Positions 25,040-38,170 of a DNA stretch of 64,000 bases are shown here, in pieces. The notes below the pieces were generated by a model, which did not search any database, was not told where the DNA came from, and was given only the letters and a program-made list of their open reading frames with translations. Position numbers and translations under genes: made by a program. The DNA comes from Lutjanus erythropterus (lineage: Eukaryota; Chordata; Actinopteri; Lutjaniformes; Lutjanidae), in NCBI GenBank assembly GCA_020091685.1, contig CM034603.1, positions 18,641,308 to 18,705,307 of the forward strand. Reading direction: 5' to 3'. Position 1 is the stretch's first letter; every line of letters begins with the position of its first letter.

Positions 25040-26604
25040 CTGTGGGGAAGAGGAGGGGGAGGGAGGAAGATAGTGAGATCAGGAATGTGTGTGTGTTTGT
25101 GTGTGTGGAAGAGAGAGTGAGTTATGGAAAATGAGGGGAAAAAAGATAGAATATTTAAAGCTGGGTTTATGTGAGAGTGAGTGGGAGGAGAAGGGGTTAG
25201 GTATAGTTCCTCTGTGTGGATAGGGCAACAATTGTGAGTCAAATATGATGATATAATGAAGACACGTAAACACACAGCCAGTCACACTGATCCTCTGCCT
25301 CAATTTAATGAAAATGGAGCAGAAATTAAAGTGCTTTCACAAAGTCGGTCATTGCATTATGTTCTAAACATAATTTAAAAGGTGAATGATGATTGAAAAG
25401 AGCAGCAAATATCTCCCTTCAATGTAAATTATTAATTCCTAGGTGATGAAATACCGTCACAGATTTATCCAAAGTAAAATTCTCATGCATAAATGTCTTA
25501 ATATTTAAGCAGAGCATTTATCATCTCACATTATTTAAAAACACCGCCTGCTGCGCTCATGTAAAGGTTAAAGGAGGAGGCTGTAATGAATAATACATCA
25601 GTTTGTTTCTTCGACAACAGCAGCAGCTTTTCTGTCTATATGACTCCTGATGGTAGAGTATCATACACATTTATTATTGCTCAAGAAAAAAGTCTCACCA
25701 CATTTAGCTGAGTGGGTTGCACCAGCTGGTCTTTACAAAGGCTGGTCCTAACTGGTAAGTCGGTCTTTCATGAGGCAAGAAAGTTACAAGAGCTGTATAA
25801 CCAGCAGAAGAAAACGCTGACTGCTGAGCTGTCCAGTGTAGGCTAATAACAAATAAGAAGCAGTCTTACTTGGAGAGAAATAACAGAGGACATAAATGGT
25901 TGTTCAGATAATATTTTAACTAATTTCACTGTTGAACCAGCAACCCTAACATCCTCATACTCCTTTCAAAATCAAAACCAATTTTGCGATTTTGCGATTT
26001 TGAGATAAACTTAATATACTCACTGTGACAAAGTCTTAATTATTTGGGCGTCCACGTAAATTCTGAAAATTGTATTTAATTCTTATGTCTGATGTTACAG
26101 CTGACTGAATGTTATTCATTTCCCCAGTTCTGCTGAATAACTTGTCCCTTTGAGCGTTCGCGGCACAGAATCAAGTATCCCTGACTAGAGGCTGTATATC
26201 TGGATAGATGGTGCCTAAATGGTGTTACTGTTGTGACTATTAGGTTGAACTTAGAATACCAAGTTAAGATCGACTTAGCTTAAGACCAGGTATAAGTTCT
26301 GTTGGTGCGACTGGCCCCTGGAGCCTTCAATTAAATTACATGATCTTGAAAATCAGATTCTAGAACCCAACAACACAAGATGACATTTTTTGGTCAGTAA
26401 ATGTGGCCTCGGCACAAAAAGGGTCTATAAAAAAGCACTTCACTGATTGTAGCAAACAGTAAAATAGTATCATAGGATCAGTCAGAAAGAATGGTAACAT
26501 TTCTAAAGTGTGTGTGGATATATTCTAATTTATTCATTTCTCCTCCTCTCTCTTCACCTGCTTTCCTAACGGCATGAGCGAGGAAGGAGTGGGTGGAGGC
26601 GGCA

Positions 26605-26884
26605 CTTGCTCAGTCCGTAGGGACTTGGCTTGGAGAGTGGCCAGTTCAAGTCCAGCACAGACCTGTCAGTGTGAAGTGTGGACTGGTAGCTGGAGAGGTG
26701 CCACCGCCTGGTTTAACTTTTGAGCACGGCACCAAACCCTTAACTGCTCAGGATTAGGGTTAGACTATGTAACGTGCTATGATGCATTTGCAAAGGTCCT
26801 GTTTGTGCATGTGTGTATTTCAGGCCGGTGTGTGTAAAATAACAAGAAAAAGTTGAATTTTCCCAAGAGGGATTATAAAGTATG
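26605..26884 (+). mobile_element. tRNA-derived SINE
   Basis: Begins with a tRNA-like pol III promoter: cttgctcagtccgtaggg resembles box A and ccagttcaagtccagcac resembles box B. A body follows, ending cccaagagggattataaagt, typical of fish SINE tails (ggattaataaagt). Confidence 0.55.
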
Positions 26885-27317
26885 CCTTCCTCCTTCCTCT
26901 AACTGTTCTCTACAGCTCTGCCTTCAGTCAAAGGATTTTATTTAAATCCCCCTCGTCATTCTCCACCATAATATTCTGTTTTACTCTGACATACCTTCAG
27001 AACTAAGACGATAGACTCTATGTGTAAATGCTGTCTCATTTTGACTTTAAGACTTATGTCTTTATGTGCACTGACAACTTGCACAATTGCATCCATCTCT
27101 TGTTATCTGGCTTTCTTGCTAACAACCTACATGCATGAAAATGTAAGAATATGAATTTAGCACAATGATATCCCCAATGTGAGCACTGACCTATCAACTC
27201 TTTCGTCAACCGGTGGAAACAGCTTAGAATGGGCACAATATCAGTCCTGTTTTAATCACTGAACAAATCTGAGCTGCGACTGGTGATTCAGAGGTCTAGA
27301 GACAGACTAAATGAGTC

Positions 27318-27540
27318 ATTTAAGGACCAGTGTGTAGGATGTAGTGGCATCTAGTGGTGAGCTTGCATAGTGCAACCAATTCACCTCACCCTCCCCTTCC
27401 AAGGATGCAGGAGAATCTACTGTAACTGCGAAACTCGTGAAAAGGTGAAACGCAAGAAACATGGCAACTTGGTGCAACGTAGTGCCCTTAAAAAGGACCC
27501 GTGTCATCTGTAGATATAAAGGGATCATTCTAAGTTACCA
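27318..27540. mobile_element. MITE fragment (accagtgtgtaggat family), left half
   Basis: Contains aaggaccagtgtgtaggatg, tggcatctagtggtgagctt, gcaaccaattcacctcaccc, gcgaaactcgtgaaaa and agatataaagggatcattct. This is the left part of a common fish MITE. The matching right part of another copy lies at about 38,830-38,942 and ends with the complementary tcttacacactggactttta. Confidence 0.65.
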
Positions 27541-30226
27541 AAAACGACAACAAAGTTGGTGCACAAAAATAATGTAGAAACAAACAAGAACATTACCACG
27601 TCACAAGTCTATTACAGTGTGTCCAGGCTATTTAAGCAGATATAGCTGAGAGCACAAAACTCCTCCTAAAGCAATTTTGTTTTTGCAGACTGTTTGTCTG
27701 TATCCACAGCCAGAGGGGAGGAGGGAGAGGTATGGGTTCAGGATGACAGGGCTTGTGCGCTACGGTCGGTGCAGTGATGGCGGTGTAAATAACGGCTGCC
27801 AGGTTGGCAGTGGGGAGACCACAACAGCAGACTAATACTAAAACGATTACAATCATAATCTCAAGATGTTATTGTATTTTGCAAACACAGAGTAAAGTAG
27901 AGCAACAAGACTGAGAGCAAAACATTGCTCTCACTACAGAACTCCTACACTCACACACTAAATGCTAAATTTTAACAGTAATGTGCAGGTAGTGCTAGTT
28001 TGTCAGCATGCTGTGTGAGTAGAAATATTACACATAAGGCAAACATACTATGTCTCAAACAGAAGCTTACAGATGATGGAATAAGAAATAACAGCAGAAA
28101 AACAAGATGGAAATGGAGCCAGGAGGGAGACGAATGGAAACTGGTGTTTCCATTATTTTCACATCATGACTGTGGGAGCATCAGCCATGACTGAATCATT
28201 TATAGGTGATTACTGCTGGAGACTGATGGAGTCTGACAACATGAGGACAGAGGCAGGAAAAAAGGAGCCACTATGGGTTTCAAAGCTGATTTCATTGCGG
28301 TGTTAAAATTCAAAATGTAAAGCAGTAATGAAATTCATTATTCCCTATTCGTCACACATAGGTTTTGTACCTACTGTATTCATTTGAGGGAAAACTGACT
28401 AAAGGACGTGGTTATTTTAAAATGAAATGATGTGTACTGTATGTGGTTTATGGAAAAAAGAAGCTTGACAAATAAAGAATTGGATGGAGAGTAGAAACCA
28501 GCGATAGAAAGTAAGAAAATACCTCAATGCTTGGCTATAGCTTTAAAACTCATCTGACGAATCTGAAAATATTGAAGACTGACAATATAACTAAATAACA
28601 CACTATCAGGACATCAATCAATGACAATTTTCATCAATTAACCTTCTGGTTTTTCTCTATTAATCACTTAATTATATATATGTCAAAACATGGTGAAAAA
28701 TTATCCTCATAATTCCCTTAAATGTCCCACAAAGTCAAAATGGATGGTTAAGTGGTTTTATTGTATGTGTATTGTCCTATATGTCACTATATATCAATGA
28801 AACCAATAATTCTTGAGATCTGTCAGATAACAAGTTCATTTTTTCATTATTGCGATATGAAAAAGCTTGTTTTCTGGTGATAATGGCTTAATTATTTCAT
28901 TATCTTGAGAAAATAAAAGCAGATTTCTTAAGAGAACAAGAACATTTATCGTGAGAAAACAAGTGGTCAAGATCCCATCTACATCTATGTGATCTCGAGA
29001 TAACAGAATTTAAAAAAGTAATTGCAAGTGCAGCTGTTCTCAGCTGCTGCGTAAAAAACATGATCTGAACAACTGATTAATTTTCAGAACTGTTGCAAGT
29101 TAAATTGCTGATTGGCTACTCAATTAATCCTTAACTAATCGGCTGAGCTTAGCCACTTTTCCTGAACATTAAGTGGGCAGTTCTGACAGCATTAATTTAA
29201 CTTTTATGCCACATTATCTGTAACTCCAAACTATAAAAATTTAACAGTGTCCCTCAGATGCCTGTCTGACAGTGAGATGGCTGCCCTCTCACCACTGCAG
29301 CACACTGAAGTTCACTGGATGGTATAAATAACTCTGAGAGGACCACACACACTTGTGCAGAGTCAGACACAGTCACAGTAAGATATATTCACAGCAAGTT
29401 GCATCATAGTAGAGAAAAATGCAGAAATGCATGCACACATCAGGATCCGATGTTAACACAGCTCTGGCTCAGCAGGACAGAACTACAGCCAACAGTAGAC
29501 TATACAAGAACAATCATACATTATCTCTCTCTATTGTCCGAATTTGTATGAGACATAAGACATGTATGTCCAGCAGCAGCTTCTTCTATACAGTATCTGT
29601 ATCTCTAGTGCTGTCCTCACACAGCCTCATCTAAAGGAGCTTTATAGCTTCAGGCATGAAAACAGAACAAACAAGAAGAGGCTCAAGCTGTGTCAGCTGC
29701 AATAATCCTCACAAAAAGTCTGGTTCTTGGTGATAAGCTGATGTGACGTCCACTAATGTGTACTTGCATTTTTGTGAGCAATGTTTTTTTTTTGTGTTAA
29801 ATGATTTTTCATATCAGATTCATTTGTTTTGTTTATTAGACATGATGTGGTGATTCTAGACCAGCTTCACTAAGGGGTCAGGCTAGACCCAGTTGTTTTG
29901 TCAGAGTGGCACAGTCAACCCAGGACAAAACAGACAAAGAAACTAACTCTGTTCAAGCTTTAACATTTTCAGCTCACTACATAAATTATTGAGGTACAAG
30001 AAAATAACATAAAATCCATGATTGGTATTTGTTTCAGTCACAGTATTTGTTCCATTAACATGGTGTCAGCACCTTGCCTGACAAGACAGATGGTTTGTAA
30101 CACAGAACCATCTGGGAAGTTGTTCTTAGACAGTTTGGAAAAGGGCACACACTTCCAAAAAACACTTGGCAGGCGATTGGATGAACCATCCGTCCATCAC
30201 ATTTAACACCGGCCAACTTCAACCAA

Positions 30227-30562
30227 TCAGATCAAACTCTTGCCAAAGCCATTTGGGGGAAGAGTGAGCACATCTTTTCCATTGAGAAAAGCCTTATGTG
30301 CCGTTCTTTGCTCTTCTTTCAGTGATGAAGTACTCTTCAGTTCTGATATAACTGATGCTATCATAGTATCTATGCTAACCTGCTCAGGAGTCGGCATTGT
30401 TTGTTCATGACAAGTCAATTCCTTGTCGCTCTCGTCACACCTAAAACTACACCCGTAGCCACCAGTAGTCCCTCCTTGGACGCTGATTGGCTGAGTTACT
30501 TTTGGTGAAGAAACAAACTGATATTTTGAAGCCTGGCAAGATGGATTCCCACATGATCTCAC
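30227..30562 (-). pseudogene. RecQ-like helicase fragment, probably transposon-derived
   Basis: A 111-codon minus-strand frame ending LKEEQRTAHKAFLNGKDVLT then LPPNGFGKSLI and a stop. The LKxEQxxAxxxFLxGxDV-LPxxFGKSL pattern is the start of a RecQ-family helicase domain. The Walker A loop reads PPNGFGKS, where LPTGFGKS is expected. The frame stops right after motif I, so only a fragment remains. The upstream part, with several Cys and His residues, is not recognised. RecQ-like helicase fragments of this sort are common in fish genomes as remnants of mobile elements. It is not part of myrip. Confidence 0.5.
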
Positions 30563-30639
30563 AAATCCAGCAGCCTCGAAAGGTAAGTCAGCACCATATC
30601 ATTGTAAGGAAGATATAGTTTTGTCATTATTGTAGGCTA

Positions 30640-30780
30640 CTGGAGGGGCAGAGGTCAAAACTCAGTGTTACAGGGGCCCTGGCCCCTTTGGTCCAGGGGC
30701 ATTTCTAGAGGGAGGGCCTGGAGGGGCACTGGCGACCCCTGAAATCAGATAGGTCACCCCAGGTGCTACTCCATTATCCT
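30640..30780. mobile_element. Probable hAT-like MITE fragment
   Basis: A GC-rich patch, ggggccctggcccctttggtccaggggcatttctagagg... ending in gtcaccccaggtgct. The word ccaggggcatttctagag resembles the terminal sequence caggggcggatctagag of the hAT-like element in the gene array. No target duplication was found. Confidence 0.3.
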
Positions 30781-31430
30781 CAAGTATGATTGGCTATCAG
30801 CCCAGTTATAGGCCAGACCTTAGTTTCAACCAACTGTTTTAAGTATTTCTGTATGTAGCCTACTTTTTTTACATGGTTAATTTACATACTGATCATTTTA
30901 CAACATGGGGTTGTTTTATGAGATTTTAAACCATACAGAGAAAACTATTATAATATCTGTATGGTGCCAGTCTGTTGTGCTGTGATCGGTAGGAGCCCCC
31001 ACAATTCAATAATATCATGATAAGGAAGTTAGTATTGCAATTTAAACATTTTGAGATATGCTCAGTATTGTGATACCATATATTGCAATATAATACCATA
31101 TTCAAATGCAAATTATGTCCCCAAAGAAAACTCTGTACAGATCTGATTTTTCTAACAAGTTTTCAGTCTGTTCATCTCACTTCAGACATTTTTATTGCAG
31201 CAAAATGTCAAATGACTGTCAAACAAACCAGCTGACTTACACTGTCAGACAAACGTCCCGATCACTGTGACCTCTGCTAACCTCAGCAGTAAAAAAAACT
31301 CAGCATCATCCAGTAGACTGAAAAAGCAAGTGATTTTATTAATATTATTGAACCAAAAAGTTTAATTCCTATCTCCAATATTAATAATATATATAGTAAT
31401 AAATCTTCAACACTTGGTCACTTGGTGTCC

Positions 31431-31488
31431 ATGTATCAATACAATATTGCCATATACTATTGTATATGGCAATATTGTATTGATACAT
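31431..31488. repeat. Perfect 27-bp inverted repeat (hairpin)
   Basis: The arms at 31,431-31,457 and 31,462-31,488 are perfect reverse complements separated by the four bases TATT. The left arm begins atgtatcaatacaatattgc. It is probably the core of a foldback or MITE copy, since similar caatattg words lie nearby at 31,040-31,090. Confidence 0.85.
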
Positions 31489-31955
31489 CAACAGTATGCA
31501 ATGATTTTTTCCTCCTTACCTAATAAATCATGTCAAATAAATATGACATTATGAAATTGGCATATGAATAAAATACAAAAAATATATAATATATAAATTT
31601 TGAAATAATTTCAATTTGTCATTATTGTTGTTTTTGCTGTGGGATGTTATCGGTTGGATTGGATGGGTGACAGTGACTGTCATATAATGACTTAAAAATT
31701 AAATCCCATAGAACTGTCACTGAAAATAAAAATGATGGGATTCATTTAGTTCACATTCTTATGAGAGAAGTAATTTCCAAGGATTCAACAAATGCATCAA
31801 ACCACGTCTCTTTGTCTCATCATTCGTTTTCTGCTTTTTCCTGTAACACTGACCACAACTTCACTTCCACAGGCTTCCTTTCCCAATCAGCCAGGATTAA
31901 CATCCACGCTAAAGCTCTGCATGCGTGTACACACCGGAGGTGCCAGGCTGTGTCT

Positions 31956-31957
<2 letters not shown>

Positions 31958-32003
<46 letters not shown>
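31958..32003. repeat. (TG)n microsatellite
   Basis: Uninterrupted TG dinucleotides over about 45 bases within the large myrip intron. Open frames crossing it on both strands are artefacts. Confidence 0.95.
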
Positions 32004-32004
<1 letters not shown>

Positions 32005-32764
32005 CGGGTGGCACGACAGAGAAACACATGCCAGCAGTCCCCCAGATCATCAGGTGTGGTGGCAGTGACCCGGCTCCTGTGGCTTTTTCCTGATAAAGTG
32101 TATTTTTCGCTGAAGACTCAACAAGATAAACACAGTCTGATGTTTGTGCCACATCAATATCATCACAGGTTATAGTCACATCAAATCACGAAACAATGAC
32201 ATAAGGACACTCAAGAAGGCAGAAAGGAAAAACAAAATTTAAGCCATAACACCAGACAAAAACAAAAAGAGGGAAAGAGCTCTCCTTTAGTTGTCCAGAT
32301 GGATTCACAAAACTGCCTCAAGACTGTTGAGCTCACTCTTCTGAACAGACTGAATATCCATGTTTATATTTTTAAGACACAGTCCAAACAAGTGGCCCAG
32401 ACTGCTTGATAAGGTAGATTTGGGTGGGTATTTTCCCTGATTAAAAGATTAAAAGATTAAAAGCTGTTTAAATGCTGCACTTGTAGCCAACTCCATGTAC
32501 TTTGTCAGATTAAAAAGTGTGTGACAGTGATCCCACAGTAATAAGCCCTGAATCATGTACAAGATGCCTCCTGTCTCTATGGTCTCTATCTGCGAGTCAT
32601 TGGGTGTTTTTTCATTTGGCAAATTCGTCTACAGGATATGAAAGAGATGAAAGGAAGAGACACAAGGACGGAGGAGATGAAGCTACTGAATGAGAAGTCC
32701 TCGGTTGTACAGCGTCAGTCTGAAGTGATGTCAGTTACTGATGACGAGCTGCACAGCTGCATCA

Positions 32765-33214
32765 GCTGTCAAACTCTTTCCAGAAATCATGACCCGATTA
32801 ATCAAGGTAATCCATAGATTTTGTTGTCATCAGTTATGTGTAGGAACTATTTTCTTTCTGCCGAACTGCAACCGCCCAGTGTATTAACACATTTGCTAGC
32901 TCAGGTCTAATATTTCAACTCAGCCGAGGAGGACGACATTGATGTTTACATCCCGAGCCGTCACAAGCATGAGCCTCTTGCCCATGTGTAAATGCACACT
33001 ACCTTCTGTGCGGTGATACTTTGAGCACCACACGCCGAGTGTCGTCTAGTTCCTTTATATTAAACAGAAGGCAGACATCTCTATGGCCAGTACCTCAGAA
33101 ACTCCACACCCAAACAATCTATACTGATAAATAGCACTACAGACCAGAGGAAAAACATGTATTTTTGAATTCGGTGTGAACTGTCCCTTTAAATCAACTG
33201 CTCTCTAAAACAGG
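32765..33214. mobile_element. Dispersed fish repeat shared with the array tail
   Basis: Contains tctttccagaaatcatgacc, gtaggaactattttctttct, gaaggcagacatctctatgg, aacaatctatactgataaat and gaactgtcccttt. Diverged relatives of this element occur in the tail of the gene array near 48,140-48,570 and 56,440-56,880. A gene-like open frame that ends inside it was rejected for that reason. Confidence 0.6.
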
Positions 33215-34282
33215 TTCAACAAAAACTGACTATAACCTTCATGACTGTAGGTCTGTTGTATTAAAGGTGTACCTGATAAACTAGTAACTGTGTGTATCTC
33301 AGTCTGTTAATCAGAAACTGGATACAAGATGTGTGTACACGTGTGTGTGTGTGTGTCTGTAAAATCTATGTAAATACATGCATATACTTTACATTCCTAT
33401 ATTTGTAACTAATAACCTTTGCCTTATTTCAGAGATTATAAGAACTAATTACTGTTCATTCTTCACAATTTAAACAGGATTACAATGCATTACTTGAAAC
33501 CATGAATACAGATTATAATAAACATGTACAGGCACTAAAGAGGTGTGATTAGCATCAGCATTAGTTCAGCCTGGCTGTTAAAAGAACCCGCAGGAATCCT
33601 GCTTATGTCATCCTGATCTGGTTCTTCCCTTTTCTCTGAAGAGACATTTGCTATCTAAAGTAGAAAAATAATGTTGCAACAATTAGAGAACAGGACAAGC
33701 AGGCTTTATCTAACATAATATCAGTTCAGTTATTAAGAGTGGCATCATGTTGCAGTTATCTCTCACACACACACCTTCACATGGTCATCGTCCAGTGATG
33801 CAACATTCAGTCAAGATCAGTTATATTTTATGGTGACAGTTGAAAGAAGGCCCTATTGTGCAACCAGAGCCACAACACACAGCAGCAAGTGTATTCATCA
33901 CTCATTTCTATTACCTCAACTCTAGACACTGATTGCTGTCCTGAACTCCCCTGTCCGTCACCCATCAACAGTGAGGTGATTTCATCTCAGGGGGGTGTCA
34001 GTGTGGAAATTGAAAACCAGGATGCACGAAGTCAGAGTGAACTTAAAGACTAGAGGAGAGGGGAAGCAGCAAACCATCTGCCTGACATGATCTGAGAATG
34101 GTACATGATCTTATCTGCCAGTGCACTTCTGCTAAAGAAGGGAGGTGGTCTGCATGCCAGATGAACTTGGAATATGCTTCTTCACAAATAAAGAAACCAG
34201 TATGAATGTGTTCAAAATTATCCTTCGGTGCACCACATTCAGTCATACCTAATACAGTAGTTAGACAAAGACGAAAGTTCAC

Positions 34283-35030
34283 CACTTAAAGGGATCATCT
34301 GGAATTTCTGAAGTGGGGTTGTATGAGGTACTTGTCTATAGTCCGTGTAAAGAAGCAGGTTAAGCGTACCCTATATTTAGAATATTTTCACACTTTTTCA
34401 TACAACTTTACCTTGATGTCAGACAACCTTTCCAAAAGGAAAGTGCTGTTATGTAAGCCAAATATTGTTCCCTTCGAATAAACCAGACTGGTCTACCACT
34501 TACTAAATCTGTTTGTTTTATTGTGTGACTTTGGTGTTTTAAAGGGCTAGTTCGGATTCACTGAAATCACATCATAACAGACAAACTAACCAATTGAGGC
34601 AGTGGTAGACCAGCGATTCCTGTGTTCTGCAAGATAAAATTACTGACTTGCCAATGGTGTCTGGTTGCTTACAGACAGAGATATTTAGCTGATATAACAA
34701 TGGTTTACTGTCAGAAAAGGCTGCCTGATGGCAAGGTAAGCAGTGAAAATATTCTAAATGTGGTGTACACTTAAACTTTTATATTGTTTCAGGTGACAAA
34801 AAATACATTTTGCTGCTGACCCTGTCCACAGCAGTACATTGCTTAGCTTCTTACACTGGTACTCTTGCTGCTTCTCCAAACTGGTAGTGTGCTGACTAGT
34901 AGGTAATACACTGGCTATCAATATGTACCTCAGGCTTGCTTCAGCAGGTGATAAAGGTAATACTCCATGTACAGGAATACACAGATTACTGCCAGTAAAT
35001 CCTGCCAAATGTTACACACTAGACCTTTAA
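34283..35030. mobile_element. Second foldback MITE-like element
   Basis: It starts aaagggatcatctggaattt and ctgaagtggggttgtatgag. Inverted internal words (tttagaatattttcaca against gtgaaaatattctaaat) flank the centre. The right arm contains gctgaccctgtccacagc, cttctccaaactgg and gtaggtaatacactgg, shared with the element at 8,890-9,440. Confidence 0.5.
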
Positions 35031-35239
35031 AGTACATTCTGATGCTAATATTTTTGTACTTTTACTTAAGTAAGATTTTGAATACAGAATTTACTTGTGC
35101 AGGATTAGTCAACTATATGATTAAACATCGCCACCCTCACTAATCGGCACCAGAAATACTAGTCAGTTAAACAGTTTATCAAGATTTTATTCTTGTACAA
35201 TGCCAGGTGCCATAAACTGTTAGGTAGCCACCTGCATTT

Positions 35240-35370
35240 AGCCAGGGCCCCATTCCCAAGGTTACGGGCTGTTTCCCAGAGTTGGGACAACCTTAAGGGA
35301 GACCTTAAAATACAACTTACGATGCACGTAGTGCTACGAAGGCTCTGGGAAACGGGGCCCAGGGCACTAA
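35240..35370. mobile_element. MITE with GGGCCC-type inverted ends
   Basis: Left end gccagggccccattccc and right end gggaaacggggcccagggc are inverted copies. The interior has cagagttgggacaacctta and gcacgtagtgctacga. It is a short non-autonomous DNA element type frequent in fish. Confidence 0.5.
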
Positions 35371-37784
35371 CATTATCAATTAATAAACTTTTAACTATGT
35401 TCTGGGTGTTTTCTTGCTGTTAGACTAGTCTAAATTAAAATTTAGATTTAATAGACGGACAAATTAGTCACCAGGAACATCCCAAAAAAAGGTGTTTAGA
35501 TGGTGTGATGATGTGTGATTAATGTCTCATATTAATATGAGACACTTTCTATCCTGGGTATAGAAGCTCACTATCCTGGGGAATCCACTTGTTTTTAAGG
35601 TATAATTTCGGCTATACCTTCAAAGGTCAATGCAAAATTCTAAAAAAAAAAAGTTCTCAGTCACTTGGTTTGAGATTTTGGACAGGTTCATCAGGAATTT
35701 TTGGCCGTCTCTCTGCAGTCAGGGGCGCATTTAGCCACAGCTATCTGTTGGAGGTAAATCTCCCATCTCTGCCAGTATTTCACCCAGACGTGTTTTGAAA
35801 AAAATATAAATCCAGTATTCTTGAAGCTTTGGGATTTCACTTGGATTTTTGTCTGATATTCCAAATGTCACAGCAATCCTAAATCCAGCGCATTTAATCC
35901 CTCATTAGAACAGAACGCACACTTTGCCTCTTCATTGTTTAATCTTTTGAGGTATTTCCACACAAAGCTGGTGGCAGACAGTGCGCTGTATTTGTCTAAT
36001 TTAGATGGTGGAGCCACAAGTTACTGTACTAACTGCGTTAACAGTCAGAAGTGTTTGAGTTCATGGTGCTTTGTACTTAGCTTATCAATTAAAGCACTCA
36101 GTAACACACAAGACACACTAAACCTCAATGTAAATTAAATATGAAAAATAATATAGCATATGCTGTGATTTTAGTTGGAAAGGCCATAATACTGAGCCAG
36201 AAAGAAATTCAAGGAACATTCACGACAGAGAGGGTAAGTATTCTATTGTTCAGTATATTACCATGAAGGTGTTAGCTGGTGCTAATTTGTCCAAACTAAG
36301 GCTAACTTGGCTAAACAAAGCCATCTGTGACAAGGAGTTAACATTACAACCATAATGTTACTTTACAACATGGTGACAGTAAGTGCTCCAACGTTACAGA
36401 TATTCAGCATCAATATCTTTTCCTCTTTTCTACTTTTCTGTTTCTAGTATGTCCAGTGTAATTGGTAACACTGGTGTTGTAAACAGTTCATTAACTGGTG
36501 GAAAAATGTCCTCACTGTGGCATCATCATATGTTTACCTCTGTCTTTTTTCTCTTCAATGCTATTTTAGTTTTTTGCAGTTTGATTTTAAGTTTTATGTT
36601 ACTTAAAAAGGTGCCTTCCGAAGTTACATCCATATTTATTAGCTTGCAGCCATCTTCTTCTCTGCACTTTTTGGCACATTTCTGTTTTTTGATGCATTAC
36701 TGCCACCTGTAGGCCACTGGAACAAATGTGACACCACAAGTGGGATACTTTCAACTAGCTCTGCATCTATTTTGTCAGAGTTAATCAGTGTTTTTGAGAG
36801 CATCTGTCACCACTGTATGAATGTGCACTATAAAAAAAAGTGGCACAAACTTTTTTCCAAGTAATTGTCACATAGTGTACAAGGCTTGAGCCAAATTGGA
36901 CATTAAGACATTCCTCTGTCTGAAAATCTTAATTCACAGCCATTAAGTTTATCTTGCATGTGTGGTCCAGTTTCTTATCTTTTGATTGGCTTCCCAGATC
37001 ACTGAAAGCCTTGTTTGTGTAGCAGGCAAATATGTTGTGTGAGGAAATAAAGCAAAGTTAAGAGTGGAGGAAATGACATAATAACAATGTAATTCTTGCT
37101 TATTTTTGACAAGCAGATAAATCATTTCCTACTATTATGTATCCCTCTCACTCTTGGACAAAACTCAGGTCGATATACACCAGAGACCCAGTTCATACCC
37201 ACTAAATAACATGTGATTCTGTCTCTGTGTTCATACATATTGTGTTTGGACTGCAGGCAGGATAGAGGTTTTGAGGAAGCCGGTCTGACTACAACAGGAA
37301 AGGGAGGTCACTTCCTGTCTAGTGTTTTCAAAACTCACTACACAGTAAAGAGGCTGGATGAGAGGTCTAAAACTGCCTCGAATGCAAACTCAAACGCAAG
37401 TAACAGATACCAAAAATGAATGTATACTGTTTATACATTATATGGTAACTTTTTCATTTTATTTTGTTTTCAATATTTGGTTTCCATTGATCCCTTAACT
37501 CAGAAAAACAATAATATTCAGTCAATTAGTCTAAAATCACCTGTGATAAAGAGGTCATAATTTCTATGCTTACACTGAAAATAGCAGCCAACTGTTTTCA
37601 TCAAAAAAAAAAAAAAAAAGTTCTAAGAAGAATTACTTCCTCATAGTTGTATGCCTCCACCAATCAGTCAAGTTGCTGTTACATCCATGTCTGTCCAAAC
37701 CCATATATGGATGTATTTAATATGGAACTTACAACTATACTGGCCTGTAACTCTGGAGAAATTTAATGACAGTTATTAAGTCTA

Positions 37785-38170
37785 TTTTCTGACGAACCCT
37801 ACATTCACATGTATAATTTCAGTCAAGAATTTTTAGTGAGACTTGTGCTGTCTTCACTTGACGTCACAGTGAAGTTGACCTTTGACCTTTTGATTATAAA
37901 ACGTCATCGCCTGAACATTTTATCCTGTTAGATATTTGTATGAAATGTTGCCATATTTAGCATATGAATTCTTGAGGTACGGCCAAAAACATGTTTTGTG
38001 AGGTCAGAGTGACCTTTGACCACCTAATCTAATCTGTTTTCATGGCAAGTCTGAAGAAATTCCTTTGAGGCGTTCTTGAGATATGCTATTCATAAAAATG
38101 GGATGGACAGACAACCCCCCCCCCAAAAAACATGTAACGCCTCTGACCATAGCGGTCGCCGCATATAAAA
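37785..38170. repeat. Dispersed fish repeat (tgacctttgacc type)
   Basis: Contains gtgaagttgacctttgacct, gtgacctttgaccacctaat, gaagaaattcctttgagg, cttgagatatgc and gggatggacagacaac, ordered as in a well-known fish repeat. The motif tgacctttgacc is also a nuclear-receptor-like direct repeat, but here it is explained by the element. Confidence 0.6.

Noticed and set aside
31761..32179. Open frames of 110-127 codons on both strands
   Set aside because: All run through the TG microsatellite and are low-complexity artefacts.
32632..32813. Exon-like plus-strand open stretch between tctacag and a GT (starting DMKEMKGRDTRTEEMK)
   Set aside because: It has a weak acceptor and no partner exons, and its 3' part runs into a dispersed fish repeat (aaatcatgacccgattaatc...) found elsewhere.
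36383..36712. 109-codon plus-strand open frame with hydrophobic segments
   Set aside because: AT-driven composition, no recognisable domain, no promoter or splice support, inside the myrip intron.
37880..38020. Paired tgacctttgacc words resembling nuclear-receptor response elements
   Set aside because: They are part of a common dispersed fish repeat, so chance presence is the simpler explanation.
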